The notes: generated by a model not told the origin, from the letters alone. DNA of 64,000 nt from PKWO01 sp036384915 (GCA_036384915.1 DASVLJ010000049.1:104532-168531), one strand, 5' to 3'. Positions 29,912 through 39,850 are shown, counted from the first letter of the stretch. Translations and numbers: made by a program.

Positions 29912-31468
29912 CTACTGGAACTTGACCTGAATGAGCGATGTATTGCTCTTTGGTGTCGTCACGGTCAGATCGAGTTCGCCCGTTCCGGGTATTGGCGTCG
30001 GGTTTGTCGCTGTTACTGTACACGAACTCGGCTGTGCATATGAAACCGTATGGATTGAGCCTTGCGTATTTGTCAGGTTCGTCGTATCCGGCACAACATT
30101 CTGTATTGCCGCGGGGAATATCTTTCCGACCGCAATGGTCGTGCCCACAGTAGTACCAGCAGTAATCGTAGTAGCAACCGGAAGTGGGTTATTGTTAATG
30201 TCGTTCAACTGGATGACGAAGCTGGTATAGGCGCACGATGCGGGCAAGGTAACGCTGAATATACCGTTGCTTTGGACAGGCGTATAGGTATTGCCGCCAT
30301 ACGAAATAATCGGATTTTCCACGAAGCTGCCGCTCAGGAAGATTGCGGTGCCACCACTGATCGTTTGCGTGGAGTTGGTCGTGGAAACAGCAACGGTTGC
30401 CACACCGGCCCGTTTGTTTGCAGGAACCGGCAAAGCACCTGCACCATAACGCGGATTCTGGCTGCGGAACGGCACAGTGCAAGCGCCGTTGGCCGTTGTG
30501 CACCCACCGTTTGTGGAAGTGCCGACTGCGCCACTGTCCGTTTCCAGCACAATCGGCGTTCCGTCAGCGACCGGGTTACCAAAACTGTCTGCAAGCAGAA
30601 TATTGATGTTAGTCGTTATATTGTCGTACTGCCATCCTTCAATATTGAATTGCTCGACACTGATAGACAAGGCATCGGCGCTGCTTTGCCCGGTCGTTAC
30701 CGTGATCGTATCCGATTCGGTTGACTGGCCGCTCGCGAGTGAGGCGATGACACGGAAGGTAGTCGGTTCAGAACCCGAACTGACCGTTGCGACAACCACG
30801 CCGGTCGCATCACTCACTGCGGAAGTTGTTCCCAAAGAAACGGTTTTTGTCGAGTTGACCGAAAAAGTCACCTTTTGGTTGCGCAGCGGATTGCCGGCGG
30901 TATCCAGCACTTTGAACGTCAAGGTTGCAGTTTCCAGCCGACCATTGCCGCCAGAACCGGCAATCACGATGGAATCCGTGCTTGGCGATGCCGACACAAA
31001 AGATATCGACGCTGCGGTTGGAACCGCATCCTGAATGGTTTCGGTAATGGAGGTGGCGCCGCTACTTGAGATAGTAATGATGTCGCTGGTACCGCATCCC
31101 TTATCGGTGTAGCTTACTGTGGCTTTGCCGGAAGCATCGGTCACGGCGCTGCTTGCCAGCGTCGCGGAGCCGCTTGTGGCGCATGGCGAGGCGAAGTTAA
31201 CGGTCACCCCGGACCCGCCCGCCGCGCCGTTGGACGACACTTGGACCGTAATGGTCGTCGAGCCATACGCTGCCAGCGGTGTGGTCGTCGTCGTCGGTGA
31301 AACGAGGCTCAAGGTGGTGGTTGTCGTTGATCCGCTTGAGCCGCTCGTGCCGTTCGTTCCCGCCGAGCCGCCGCCGCCGCCGCAGGAAGCGAGCAAGAGG
31401 GCCGCGCACAAGCCAAGCCCGGCGGTCAGGATTTTGCTCGTTGAGAACTTTCCAGAAATGAATGCCAT
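29912..31468 (-). CDS. Ig-like-domain (Big_1/invasin-type) lipoprotein
   Basis: The product has 518 residues. A lipoprotein signal ends in L26-A27-S28-C29, followed by a glycine run and a Thr/Ser-rich linker. At least two bacterial Ig-like repeats are visible, each ending in a pattern such as VTDASGKATVSYT (about 110-122) or VSDATGVVVATVSS. A third segment begins near DSFGNPVADGT. Paired cysteines lie near 96-130 and in GGCTTANGACTV. Such proteins are surface adhesins or pilus-associated factors, but the role here is unknown. It starts 25 nt after pilQ with AGGGAAG upstream, so it belongs to the pil transcript. Base composition looks lower in GC than its neighbours. Confidence 0.8.
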   Translation of the reverse strand: MAFISGKFSTSKILTAGLGLCAALLLASCGGGGGSAGTNGTSGSSGSTTTTTLSLVSPTTTTTPLAAYGSTTITVQVSSNGAAGGSGVTVNFASPCATSGSATLASSAVTDASGKATVSYTDKGCGTSDIITISSSGATSITETIQDAVPTAASISFVSASPSTDSIVIAGSGGNGRLETATLTFKVLDTAGNPLRNQKVTFSVNSTKTVSLGTTSAVSDATGVVVATVSSGSEPTTFRVIASLASGQSTESDTITVTTGQSSADALSISVEQFNIEGWQYDNITTNINILLADSFGNPVADGTPIVLETDSGAVGTSTNGGCTTANGACTVPFRSQNPRYGAGALPVPANKRAGVATVAVSTTNSTQTISGGTAIFLSGSFVENPIISYGGNTYTPVQSNGIFSVTLPASCAYTSFVIQLNDINNNPLPVATTITAGTTVGTTIAVGKIFPAAIQNVVPDTTNLTNTQGSIHTVSYAQPSSCTVTATNPTPIPGTGELDLTVTTPKSNTSLIQVKFQ

Positions 31469-31493
31469 GGTTGCTTCCCTAAAAATCTTCGAA

Positions 31494-33677
31494 TTAATGC
31501 ACCGTCAATTTGTTGCTGATGATCTTGGGTGTGATGAAGATCAGCAATTCAGTGCGGCTGTCCGACTTCGACGTGGTCTTGAACAGATTGCCTAGGATGG
31601 GAATGTCGCCCAGCAAGGGAGTTTTGGTCACATTGTCTTCCACGTCTTGCACGAAAATACCGCCCAGGACAACCGTCCCGCCGTTCTCCACCAGAGCCTG
31701 GGTCTTCACGTGCTTGGTGTTGATTGCCAAACCGGCAGCCGTCGTTTGGCCGACGGAGTCATTGTGCACGTCGACATCCAGGATGACGTTGCCGTCCGGC
31801 GTAATTTGCGGCGTCACGGAGAGACTCAACTCCGCATTGATGAAGGAAACGGCGGTCGCGCCGCTGCTGGTTGCCGATACGTAGGGAATCTGGGTCCCCT
31901 GCTCGATCAGCGCCTTTTGCGCATCGGCCGTCACCACGCGCGGGCTGGACACCACCTTGCCCTTGCCGTCCGCTTCCAGTGCCGACAACTCCAGATTCAG
32001 GAAGCGGTTGGCCGCAGCATTGAACAGGCTTACGCCCACGCTGGTCGGTGCGAAGCCGTTGATAGCGCCGGCCGGCAGGTCGACAAATTGATTGAGCAAG
32101 CCGTTCGTGACGGTCGGAACGATCTGCCCGGTCTGCGCCTGCACACCTTGCATGGTGCCCGTGACGGAGACGCTATTGCCCCCGCCGATTTCATAACCTG
32201 CTGTTCCGCCGCGCGCCTGGCGCAGGTCGGTCACGCCGAGCTGGGCGCCGAGATTCCTGCTGAAATTATCTGTCGCTTCGACGATCCGCGCCTCGATTTC
32301 GACCTGCCGTGTCGCGACGTCGACCTTGGCGATCAAATTACGAATCTCTTCGAGCTTGGCCGGAATGTCGGTGATGAACAACTGATTGGTGCGCGGATCG
32401 ATCGTGGCCGATCCACGAGGGGACAGCAGACGGTTCTTGCCGCCGCTACCACCGCCGCTGCCGGTATCCACGTTGAACACGGTCTTGAATGCATCCGCCT
32501 TTTCATAATTCAATTGGAAACTCTCGGTCTTCAGCGGCTCAAGTTCGGCAATTTGCGCCTTTTGCTCGAGCTCGAGCTTTTCCTTGGTCAGCAACTCGTC
32601 CTTGGGCGCAATCCAGACTACGGTGCCGTTCTTGCGCATATCGAGGCCCTTGACCTGCATCACGACGTCAAGCGCCTGATCCCAAGGAATGTCCTTGACT
32701 TTCAACGTCAGCTTGCCGGTGACGGTGTCGCTGGCAATGATATTGAGATTGGATTCGTCGGCAATGATGCCGAGCACCGCCCGCAGGTCGACGTCCTGGA
32801 AGTTGAAGGAGATCTTTTCGCCGCGATAGCCCTGCGTACCCTGCACCAGCTTATTGGGTTGCTCCTTGACCGGCTTGACCTCAACGACGAGCTGGGTGTC
32901 GCTCTGATAGACGCTATGCTCCCACAAGCCCTTGGGGTCGGGTTCGATCACCATACGCACGTTATCGCCGTCGCTAGTGGTCGTAATCGATTGCACTGGC
33001 GTGCCGAAGTCGGATACGTCGAGGCGGCGGCGCAGCGTTTCAGGCAAACCGGCCTTGAGGAAATTGACCACAATGGTGCGGCCTTGCTGGCGTGCATCCA
33101 CCGTCATCTGATTGTTCGGCAGGCTGACGATCACACGTCCCTCGCCGGCCGACCCGCGGCGGAAATCGATATTCTGCAAATCCTGGCGCGTTGCGGCAAC
33201 CACCGGCCGGGAAACGGGGATACCGGTCGAGGAGACGGCGGTGACCGGGGCGGTGTTGCTCCCCATCGTGACGATCACGGTGTCGCCTTCGACGGTCTGC
33301 GCGTAATTCATCGGACGATTCAGGTTAAATACCACGCGCGTACGCTCGCCCCACTGTACGACGCTGGCGCTGCGCACGTCGCCCACACCGATTTCCTGGG
33401 TCGTTTTGCCCGTATCGTTGGCAGTGCCTTCGAAATCGAACCAGATGCGCGCAGGATTCTCCGCCTTAAAATCGATCGGCGCCTTGCCGGGAGCGGTCTT
33501 TAGCTTGATCTTCGCGATGACGTTCTGGCCTTGCTGATTCACCGTTACGGACTCGACCGCATTCTGCTGCGCCGACGCCGTGCCCCAAAAGGCAAAAGCT
33601 AGAAACAATACACAAAGATGCCAAAGTTTTTGCAAGACGACAGCCCGGCCCGGGGATTTTTTGATTGTCACGATCAT
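31494..33677 (-). CDS. pilQ: Type IV pilus outer-membrane secretin PilQ
   Basis: The product has 727 residues. A signal peptide ends near ASAQQNA. Two AMIN domains (about 40-270) bind peptidoglycan. They are followed by the STN-like segment KISFNFQDVDLRAVLGIIADES, a secretin N-domain and the C-terminal secretin barrel (VEIEARIVEATDNFSRNLGAQLG; VLGGIFVQD). It forms the outer-membrane pore for the pilus fibre. The start overlaps the pilP stop (ATGA). Confidence 0.97.
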   Translation of the reverse strand: MIVTIKKSPGRAVVLQKLWHLCVLFLAFAFWGTASAQQNAVESVTVNQQGQNVIAKIKLKTAPGKAPIDFKAENPARIWFDFEGTANDTGKTTQEIGVGDVRSASVVQWGERTRVVFNLNRPMNYAQTVEGDTVIVTMGSNTAPVTAVSSTGIPVSRPVVAATRQDLQNIDFRRGSAGEGRVIVSLPNNQMTVDARQQGRTIVVNFLKAGLPETLRRRLDVSDFGTPVQSITTTSDGDNVRMVIEPDPKGLWEHSVYQSDTQLVVEVKPVKEQPNKLVQGTQGYRGEKISFNFQDVDLRAVLGIIADESNLNIIASDTVTGKLTLKVKDIPWDQALDVVMQVKGLDMRKNGTVVWIAPKDELLTKEKLELEQKAQIAELEPLKTESFQLNYEKADAFKTVFNVDTGSGGGSGGKNRLLSPRGSATIDPRTNQLFITDIPAKLEEIRNLIAKVDVATRQVEIEARIVEATDNFSRNLGAQLGVTDLRQARGGTAGYEIGGGNSVSVTGTMQGVQAQTGQIVPTVTNGLLNQFVDLPAGAINGFAPTSVGVSLFNAAANRFLNLELSALEADGKGKVVSSPRVVTADAQKALIEQGTQIPYVSATSSGATAVSFINAELSLSVTPQITPDGNVILDVDVHNDSVGQTTAAGLAINTKHVKTQALVENGGTVVLGGIFVQDVEDNVTKTPLLGDIPILGNLFKTTSKSDSRTELLIFITPKIISNKLTVH

Positions 33678-34216
33678 TTCCTGTTCTCCTGCAACTCTAG
33701 TGTAGTCTTGCGCTCAACCCACTCGTCGCTCGCGTCGACAACGCGCTCAGTGAGGGATATCTGGTCTTCGGTAATTGCGGTGATCCGGCCGTCGTTCTGA
33801 CCCATGTAGTCGCCGACCTTCACATCGTAGACGGTCTTGTCGACCTGAACCACGGCGTGCTGGCCGCCATGCTTGTCCTTGATCACGCCGACCATGATGA
33901 TCGAATCAAGAGGGAAGGACTCGAGCGGCTCGTGCCGGCGGTTGGGGTCGGGCGCCAAAGGGCTGCGCGACTTCGCCATTGCCTTGGCCAGAGCATCGGT
34001 CAACTTGGCCTGGTTGAAGGGGTCCGTCCCCCCGGTCTGGGAATACGTATACGGAATGAACTTCTTCGGCTCGGACAATTTCGGAATATTGACCCTGGTT
34101 TCCTTCTTGACCTGAGCCATCCATTGCCTGATCTCATCCTGCCCGCCGCCGCATCCGGCCAAAGCGAGGAGCGCCAGCGATGAAGCAAGGTAACGAACGA
34201 TACGATAGCGATTCAT
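33674..34216 (-). CDS. pilP: Type IV pilus assembly lipoprotein PilP
   Basis: The product has 180 residues. The lipobox is L19-A20-G21-C22. A disordered middle precedes the C-terminal beta domain (LDSIIMVGVIKDKHGGQHAV; DGRITAITEDQISLTERV) that contacts PilQ. It links the inner-membrane PilMNO platform to the secretin. Start and stop overlap pilO and pilQ by ATGA. Confidence 0.96.
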   Translation of the reverse strand: MNRYRIVRYLASSLALLALAGCGGGQDEIRQWMAQVKKETRVNIPKLSEPKKFIPYTYSQTGGTDPFNQAKLTDALAKAMAKSRSPLAPDPNRRHEPLESFPLDSIIMVGVIKDKHGGQHAVVQVDKTVYDVKVGDYMGQNDGRITAITEDQISLTERVVDASDEWVERKTTLELQENRK

Positions 34217-34857
34217 TTCTTCTTACCTCCCTTGCCCTTCTGCGTCTGCACTTCATCCGGGTCCAGGTAACGGAAGGTCTTCGCGACCGTGTCAAGCGTC
34301 AGAATGCCGTCCTTGTTCGACGACACCGACAGGTTGTTCAGCGTCACGATACGGGCCAGATTGGCAATATCGCTGGAAAACATAGCGATGTCATGGTAGC
34401 TGCCCACCACCTTGATCGCAATGGGCTGCTCGGCGTAATAGTCCTTCACCACGGGGGTTTCCGGCTTGAACAACTCGAAATTCAGATTATGTCCGGTGCC
34501 TGCGTGAGTGATATCGTCGAGCAAACGATCCATCTCGGACTTGTTCGGCAAAGCCTTTTCCAGAGTCCGGACGTACTCCTCGACCTGGGCTTTTTGCTGC
34601 TTCAAGGCCTCAAGGCTGTTGGCTTGCGCCACCTTGGACTTGTATTCGTCGCGCAGCTTCACTTCTGCCTGCTGCCCGGCATCGAGCTGGTCGAGCTGGT
34701 CGCTGTAAAAGACGAACCACCCCACCACCAGAATCGCCACGAAAACACCGATGGCGCAGAGCAGCCGGGGCAGCAAAGGCCATTGCCCGGGATGCCTGCC
34801 GTTGAGGCCGCGAAATTGCGACGCTACTGTCGCCGCCATTTGATTCATATCTGCCAT
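34213..34857 (-). CDS. pilO: Type IV pilus inner-membrane protein PilO
   Basis: The product has 214 residues. One membrane helix at about 28-50 (LLPRLLCAIGVFVAILVVGWF) is followed by a coiled coil and a ferredoxin-like periplasmic domain. It pairs with PilN to form the alignment complex. It lies 15 nt after pilN. The lysine/glycine-rich tail KGKGGKKK is encoded just before the pilP start. Confidence 0.95.
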   Translation of the reverse strand: MADMNQMAATVASQFRGLNGRHPGQWPLLPRLLCAIGVFVAILVVGWFVFYSDQLDQLDAGQQAEVKLRDEYKSKVAQANSLEALKQQKAQVEEYVRTLEKALPNKSEMDRLLDDITHAGTGHNLNFELFKPETPVVKDYYAEQPIAIKVVGSYHDIAMFSSDIANLARIVTLNNLSVSSNKDGILTLDTVAKTFRYLDPDEVQTQKGKGGKKK

Positions 34858-34872
34858 AGCGCGTCTCTCGAT

Positions 34873-35604
34873 CTACGGTTTCTTGGGTGCGCTGGCTGCA
34901 GGCGCACTTGCTGCAGGAGCACCGCCCGCCGGCGCGCCGGCTACTGGACGAGCAGCCGCCGGGGCACCGGCTGCCGGCGTACCCGGTGCGGTAACCCCCG
35001 CCGCAGAAGGACCAGGCGCATTCTTGTCGCCCGATTGGGCATCCCTAGGCCGCTTGATCCCCACGTTCATCGCGAAATCGAACACCCGCTTCGCTTCGCG
35101 CCCCTGGCCCAACGTGCTGGCCTTGATTTCGACCAGCTCGGGCTTTTCCATCCAGGCCGAATTGGTTTCGCTCAGGTTGCGCAGCAAGTCCGAGACGCGT
35201 TCATTCGATTGCGCGGTCCCGACCAGCACCACCTTCTGACCCTCCTGTTTGAACGACTTCAGGAAGACGCCTTCCGGCACCTGCTTCACCAATTCGTCGA
35301 ACAGGTAGACCGGCTGGTTGCGGTCGCTCTGCAAGTCTTCCACGGCTTGCTGGCGCGCCTTCAAGGCGGCGATTTCGTCCTTCAGGGTGGCGATCTCGGC
35401 GATCTGCTCGTCGAGATGCTTGATCTCGGTCTTGATCAGATTGTTGCGATCATCCTGGTCGGTAATCAGATGCCCGATGTAGCCCCAGATCAGGAAGGCG
35501 ATGACGCCGGCAAACACGGCGGCAACCGCAAGCAGGCGAAAGAACGCAGTCTTGTTCTGCTTGCGTTTGGCTTCCCGATGGGGAAGTAGGTTAATTCTGA
35601 TCAT
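34873..35604 (-). CDS. pilN: Type IV pilus inner-membrane protein PilN
   Basis: The product has 243 residues. The N-terminal motif MIRINLLPHRE binds PilM in the cytoplasm. A membrane helix (LLAVAAVFAGVIAFLIWGYI) and a periplasmic coiled-coil domain follow. The last 40 residues are an Ala/Pro/Gly-rich tail, longer than in many homologues. Start 35604 overlaps the pilM stop (TGATG) and matches the conserved N-terminus. Confidence 0.96.
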   Translation of the reverse strand: MIRINLLPHREAKRKQNKTAFFRLLAVAAVFAGVIAFLIWGYIGHLITDQDDRNNLIKTEIKHLDEQIAEIATLKDEIAALKARQQAVEDLQSDRNQPVYLFDELVKQVPEGVFLKSFKQEGQKVVLVGTAQSNERVSDLLRNLSETNSAWMEKPELVEIKASTLGQGREAKRVFDFAMNVGIKRPRDAQSGDKNAPGPSAAGVTAPGTPAAGAPAAARPVAGAPAGGAPAASAPAASAPKKP

Positions 35605-36683
35605 CAGTCGAATCTCCGCATGGCCAGGCCGCACGCGACGAGAAACGCCGGCGCCTCTTGACGCAGTTGCTTCTCACGCACGCTCGACGCCAGTTGCATA
35701 CCCTTGAACGGGCTGATCACCGAGGCCGAAATCTTGGTGCGGTCGGCAACGATTTCGACCAGTCCCGGAATGATGGCGCAACCGCCGGCGAGGAAAATCT
35801 GGTCGATGCGCGTGTAGGGCGTCGACGTGAAGAAGAATTGGATTGCGCGCGTCACTTCCAGCGCCACGTTTTCCAGAAAGGGCTCGAGCAGTTCTCGCTC
35901 ATACCCCTCAGGCAGTTCGCCGGCGCGCTTTTTCGCTTCGGCCTCCTCGTGCGACAAGCCGTAGGCGCGGACGATATCCTGGGTAAGTTGATTGCCGCCG
36001 AAAGGCTGCTCGCGTTCATAGATGGTCTGCCCATCCATCAGGACCGACACGTGGGTCACCTGGGCGCCGATCTGGAACAGGCCGACAATCTGGCCCTGCC
36101 CTCCCTTGGGCAATTGCGCGATGATACGGTCGATCGCGGCGCGCGCCGCATACGACTCGATGTCCATCACCAGGGGTGTCAATCCGGCAGCCTCGGCGAC
36201 GGCCACGCGGTCTTCCACCTTTTCCTTGCGCGTCGCGGCCAGCAGCACCTCCACGTCATCCGGCGAATTCGGCAGCGGCCCGACCACGTCGAAATCCAGG
36301 CTCACTTCATCGAGCGCGAACGGGATATATTGGCTGGCCTCGGTTTCCACCTGAAGCTCAAGTTCGTCTTCCGACATCCCGCCCGGCAGGATGATCTTCT
36401 TCGTGATCACCGACGCCGGCGGCATGCCCAGGGCTACGTGCTTGGCCTTGGTGCCGCTCTTCTTCCAGACGCGGCGAACCGCTTCCGATACCTGCTCGAT
36501 ATTTTCGATATTGCCGTCCACGACGGCCCCACGCGGCAACGGTTCCGAAGCAAAGCGCTCGAGACTGATCTCGCCCTTGCCGACTTCGACCAGTTCGACC
36601 AGCTTTACGCCGGACGTACTGATATCGAGCCCAATCAGCGGCGGATTCTTGTTGCCTAATAATGATCCGAGATCAAAAGCCAA
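35604..36683 (-). CDS. pilM: Type IV pilus assembly ATPase-like protein PilM
   Basis: The product has 359 residues and an actin/FtsA-like fold. The phosphate loop is IGLDISTSGVKLVEL and the adenosine region IFLAGGCAIIPGL. It binds the PilN N-terminus in the cytoplasm. The start codon is TTG at 36683, supported by a strong GGGGGAG site 6 nt upstream and by the conserved MAFDLGSLLG beginning. It is the first gene of pilMNOPQ, divergent from mrcA. Confidence 0.96.
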   Translation of the reverse strand: MAFDLGSLLGNKNPPLIGLDISTSGVKLVELVEVGKGEISLERFASEPLPRGAVVDGNIENIEQVSEAVRRVWKKSGTKAKHVALGMPPASVITKKIILPGGMSEDELELQVETEASQYIPFALDEVSLDFDVVGPLPNSPDDVEVLLAATRKEKVEDRVAVAEAAGLTPLVMDIESYAARAAIDRIIAQLPKGGQGQIVGLFQIGAQVTHVSVLMDGQTIYEREQPFGGNQLTQDIVRAYGLSHEEAEAKKRAGELPEGYERELLEPFLENVALEVTRAIQFFFTSTPYTRIDQIFLAGGCAIIPGLVEIVADRTKISASVISPFKGMQLASSVREKQLRQEAPAFLVACGLAMRRFD

Positions 36684-37056
36684 GGGCAGCTCCCCCTAAA
36701 AACACGATTTTCCGTGTGAACTCAGCCTCAAAAGGCCAGTCCAACTAGCGGAAAAATGCTTTCAGACAAAAAATTTCGTTTAAAAACCAATGTTTAGGCG
36801 ACATTTATCAATGATTACATTAAATCGTAGCAATAAGCTTCCCGAAGTGTAAAGCAATTTCCGCATAGTAATTTGCAATTCCGTTGCCAAAACCCCACTT
36901 TTTTGTGGTTGAAAGCGAAATCTCTTGGCATAAGTTAACGTTTTGCGCTAGAGCTGCCGCTCCCGAATCCCACCCGGCTGCGACTGGGGCGTCTTAATTA
37001 CTGAATGAATGCGGCGGCGGCTATAATCTCGCGGACATTCTTTTTCTGCCTTCCGC
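36684..37056. promoter_or_regulatory. Divergent pilM/mrcA intergenic region
   Basis: This 373-nt region is AT-rich between about 36740 and 36930 compared with its surroundings. Toward pilM, TTTACA (36853-36848, minus) and TACGAT (36829-36824) with an 18-nt spacer are a plausible promoter. Toward mrcA, TATAAT (37022-37027) is a good -10 with only a weak -35 (TTACTG, 18 nt away). A small CACG/CGTG hairpin lies near 36704-36718. No open reading frame of note was seen. Confidence 0.4.
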
Positions 37057-39405
37057 ATGCGCGCCGATACTCCCAAGTCTTCCCCGTCCGAGCAGCCCCC
37101 TGCCGCCCGCCGCTTCAGCCTGCCGGTGCGCATTGCACTCTGGATAGTCGGCGGCATCGCCAGCCTTGCCATCATCGGCGCCCTGCTGCTCGGCTTCACG
37201 CTGGCGCTGGCCTACCCCAATTTGCCGCCACTCGATTCGCTGACCGATTACCGGCCCAAGATCCCGCTGCGGGTCTATTCGGCCGATAACGTCCTGATCG
37301 GTGAATTCGGCGAAGAGCGGCGCAGCCTGGTGCACATCAAGGACGTGCCCGACGTGATGAAGAAAGCCGTGCTGGCAATCGAAGACGACCGCTTCTACGA
37401 ACACGGCGGCGTGGACTACCAGGGCGTGCTGCGCGCCGCGTTGCACAATGCTTCGGGTGGCGCCAAGCAAGGCGCATCCACCATCACCCAACAAGTCGCG
37501 CGCAACTTCTTCCTCTCGAGCGAACAAACGCTCAAGCGCAAGATTTATGAAATGCTGCTGGCCTGGAAGATCGAGCAGAACCTAAGCAAGGACCAGATCC
37601 TAGAGGTTTATATGAACCAGATCTATCTTGGCCAGCGCGCTTACGGATTCTCGTCTGCTGCGCAGATCTATTTCGGCAAACCGCTGTCCGACATCACGAC
37701 GGCCGAAGCGGCCATGCTGGCCGGCTTGCCCAAGGCGCCCTCGGCCTACAACCCCGTGGTTAACCCCAAGCGCGCGCGCACGCGCCAGCTCTATATCCTC
37801 GAGCGCATGCACGATCTGCACTACATTACCGACGCGCAATACAAGGCCGCGCAGGAAGAAAAGGTCCACGTCAAAACCGACAGCAGCGAATTCGGCATGC
37901 ACGCCGAATATGTGGCCGAACTGGCGCGCCAGTTGGTGTACGACCAATTCAAGGAAGACACTTACACGCGAGGCATCAGCGTCTTCACCACCATCACCAA
38001 GGCCGACCAGGATGCGGCCTATCTGTCGCTGCGCCGCGGCGTGCTCGATTATGAAAAGAAGCATGGCTATCGCGGCCCGGAGGGCTACATGGAAATCCCG
38101 GCCAAGAAGGACGACGCCGACGATGCCATCGAAACCGAACTGGCCGACCATCCCGATTCGGACGACATCGTCGCCGCCGTCGTATTGGACGCCACTCCCA
38201 AGAACGTGCACGCGATACTGGGCAACGGCGAGGAAATCGATATCAGCGGACCGGGCCTGACGTTTGCCGCCGGCAGCCTTTCGGAAAAGGTCCAGCCGAA
38301 CAAGCGCATTGCGCGCGGCGCCATCATCCGCGTCATGCTTGACGACGGCAAATGGGCCATCACGCAACTACCCGAGGTGCAATCCGCCTTCGTCGCCGCC
38401 AGCAGCGACGATGGTGCAGTGCGCGCCCTGGTCGGCGGCTTCGACTTCAACTTGAACAAGTTCAACCACGTCACGCAAGCCTGGCGCCAGCCCGGTTCCG
38501 GCTTCAAGCCCTTCATCTATTCGGCCTCGCTGGAAAAGGGATTGTCGCCGGCCACCATCATCAACGACGCACCGATCAGCTTCGATGCAGGCCAGACCGG
38601 CGGGCAGCCATGGGAACCGAAAAACTATGACGGCAAGTACGAAGGCCCGATGACGATGCGGCGCGGCTTGACCAAGTCGAAGAACATGATCTCGATCCGC
38701 ATCCTGGACAAAATCGGCGCCAAATACGGCCAGGAGTACGCCATGCGCTTCGGTTTCGATCCGGACAAGAACCCGCCCTTCCTGACGCTTGCACTCGGTG
38801 CCGGCGCCGTGACGCCTTGGCAGATGGTGGGAGCGTATTCCGTGTTCGCCAACGGCGGCTACAAAATCAATCCCTACATCATCAGCAAGGTCACCGATGC
38901 CGACGGCAAAATATTGTCGCAAGCCGCGCCCGACCACGCCGGCGACCAGGCCAACCGCATCATCGACGAGCGCAATGCCTTCATCATGGACAGCATGTTG
39001 AAGGACGTAGTGCGCTACGGCACCGCGACCCGGGCTCTCGCCTTGAAGCGCACCGACATTGCCGGCAAGACCGGCACCACCAATGATTCCTTCGACGCCT
39101 GGTTCTCCGGCTACCAGCCACACCTGGTCGGCATCGCCTGGGTCGGCTTCGACCAGCCGCACAACCTCGGCAACAAGGAAACCGGCGGCGGCTTGGCTTT
39201 GCCGATCTGGCTCGGCTACATGCAAACTGCCTTGAAAGACGTTCCCATGGCGGAGCGGCAAGTCCCTGCCGGCATCATCCAGGCCGGCGGCGACTACTAT
39301 TACGCGGAAAATCCGCCGGGCAGCGGTGTCGAGAGCCTGGGTCTGGGCGACAAGGTGCCGGAAGACGAGAAGACGAAAGACGCGGTGAAGAACGAACTCT
39401 TTTAA
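37057..39405 (+). CDS. mrcA: Penicillin-binding protein 1A (bifunctional peptidoglycan synthase)
   Basis: The product has 782 residues. An N-terminal membrane helix (about 26-52) is followed by a glycosyltransferase-51 domain (IEDDRFYEHGGVDYQG; GASTITQQVARN). An OB-like insert leads to the transpeptidase domain, with SxxK at S481-GF-K484, SKN in TKSKNMISIR and KTGT in AGKTGTTND. It polymerises and cross-links peptidoglycan. Divergence from pilMNOPQ is the usual arrangement. Confidence 0.97.
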   Translation: MRADTPKSSPSEQPPAARRFSLPVRIALWIVGGIASLAIIGALLLGFTLALAYPNLPPLDSLTDYRPKIPLRVYSADNVLIGEFGEERRSLVHIKDVPDVMKKAVLAIEDDRFYEHGGVDYQGVLRAALHNASGGAKQGASTITQQVARNFFLSSEQTLKRKIYEMLLAWKIEQNLSKDQILEVYMNQIYLGQRAYGFSSAAQIYFGKPLSDITTAEAAMLAGLPKAPSAYNPVVNPKRARTRQLYILERMHDLHYITDAQYKAAQEEKVHVKTDSSEFGMHAEYVAELARQLVYDQFKEDTYTRGISVFTTITKADQDAAYLSLRRGVLDYEKKHGYRGPEGYMEIPAKKDDADDAIETELADHPDSDDIVAAVVLDATPKNVHAILGNGEEIDISGPGLTFAAGSLSEKVQPNKRIARGAIIRVMLDDGKWAITQLPEVQSAFVAASSDDGAVRALVGGFDFNLNKFNHVTQAWRQPGSGFKPFIYSASLEKGLSPATIINDAPISFDAGQTGGQPWEPKNYDGKYEGPMTMRRGLTKSKNMISIRILDKIGAKYGQEYAMRFGFDPDKNPPFLTLALGAGAVTPWQMVGAYSVFANGGYKINPYIISKVTDADGKILSQAAPDHAGDQANRIIDERNAFIMDSMLKDVVRYGTATRALALKRTDIAGKTGTTNDSFDAWFSGYQPHLVGIAWVGFDQPHNLGNKETGGGLALPIWLGYMQTALKDVPMAERQVPAGIIQAGGDYYYAENPPGSGVESLGLGDKVPEDEKTKDAVKNELF

Positions 39406-39461
39406 GCCATCCCGACCGGGTTGAACCAGGCACCGCTTCGCTCAGCGCCGCGCTGCCAGGC

Positions 39462-39797
39462 TCACGCGGGTGCCAGCTTAAGGGTTTGCCCGGCCTGGAC
39501 GGTCGCCATCTCCGACAACGCGGCAAACAACTCCGAACCGTCGCGCGTATTGCGCCATTGATCATTTTCACGCCGATAGTGGAAACCGCCGGACTTGGCG
39601 GCCACCCACATCTCCTGCATCGCCGCTTGGCTATTGACGATGATATGCGTGCCGCCATCGACGAACTCGATATCGAGCACGTTGCCGCTGCGGCTGCATT
39701 CGATGTCGAGATCGCTATCCTCAATGGCCTGTTCCATTCCTGCTTCGATGGCATCGAGCGTGGCTTCGGCCAGCTCGAGGAATTCCGATTCGCTCAT
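39462..39797 (-). CDS. cyaY: Frataxin-family iron-binding protein CyaY
   Basis: The product has 111 residues. The N-terminal acidic helix MSESEFLELAEATLDAIE binds iron. The beta-sheet core contains VLDIEFVDGGTHIIVNSQ and the tryptophans of MWVAAKSGGFHY. It modulates iron-sulfur cluster assembly by IscS. Start 39797 has GGAG 6 nt upstream. It is divergent from lptM. Confidence 0.95.
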   Translation of the reverse strand: MSESEFLELAEATLDAIEAGMEQAIEDSDLDIECSRSGNVLDIEFVDGGTHIIVNSQAAMQEMWVAAKSGGFHYRRENDQWRNTRDGSELFAALSEMATVQAGQTLKLAPA

Positions 39798-39850
39798 GCT
39801 ACACTCCAATCAATCGCCCCAAGCGGGTCAGCCTCTATTGTAAAGCCATC

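Noticed and set aside
31647..33503. A long open frame antisense to pilQ.
   Set aside because: It mirrors the codon pattern of pilQ and shows no recognisable protein features or start signals.
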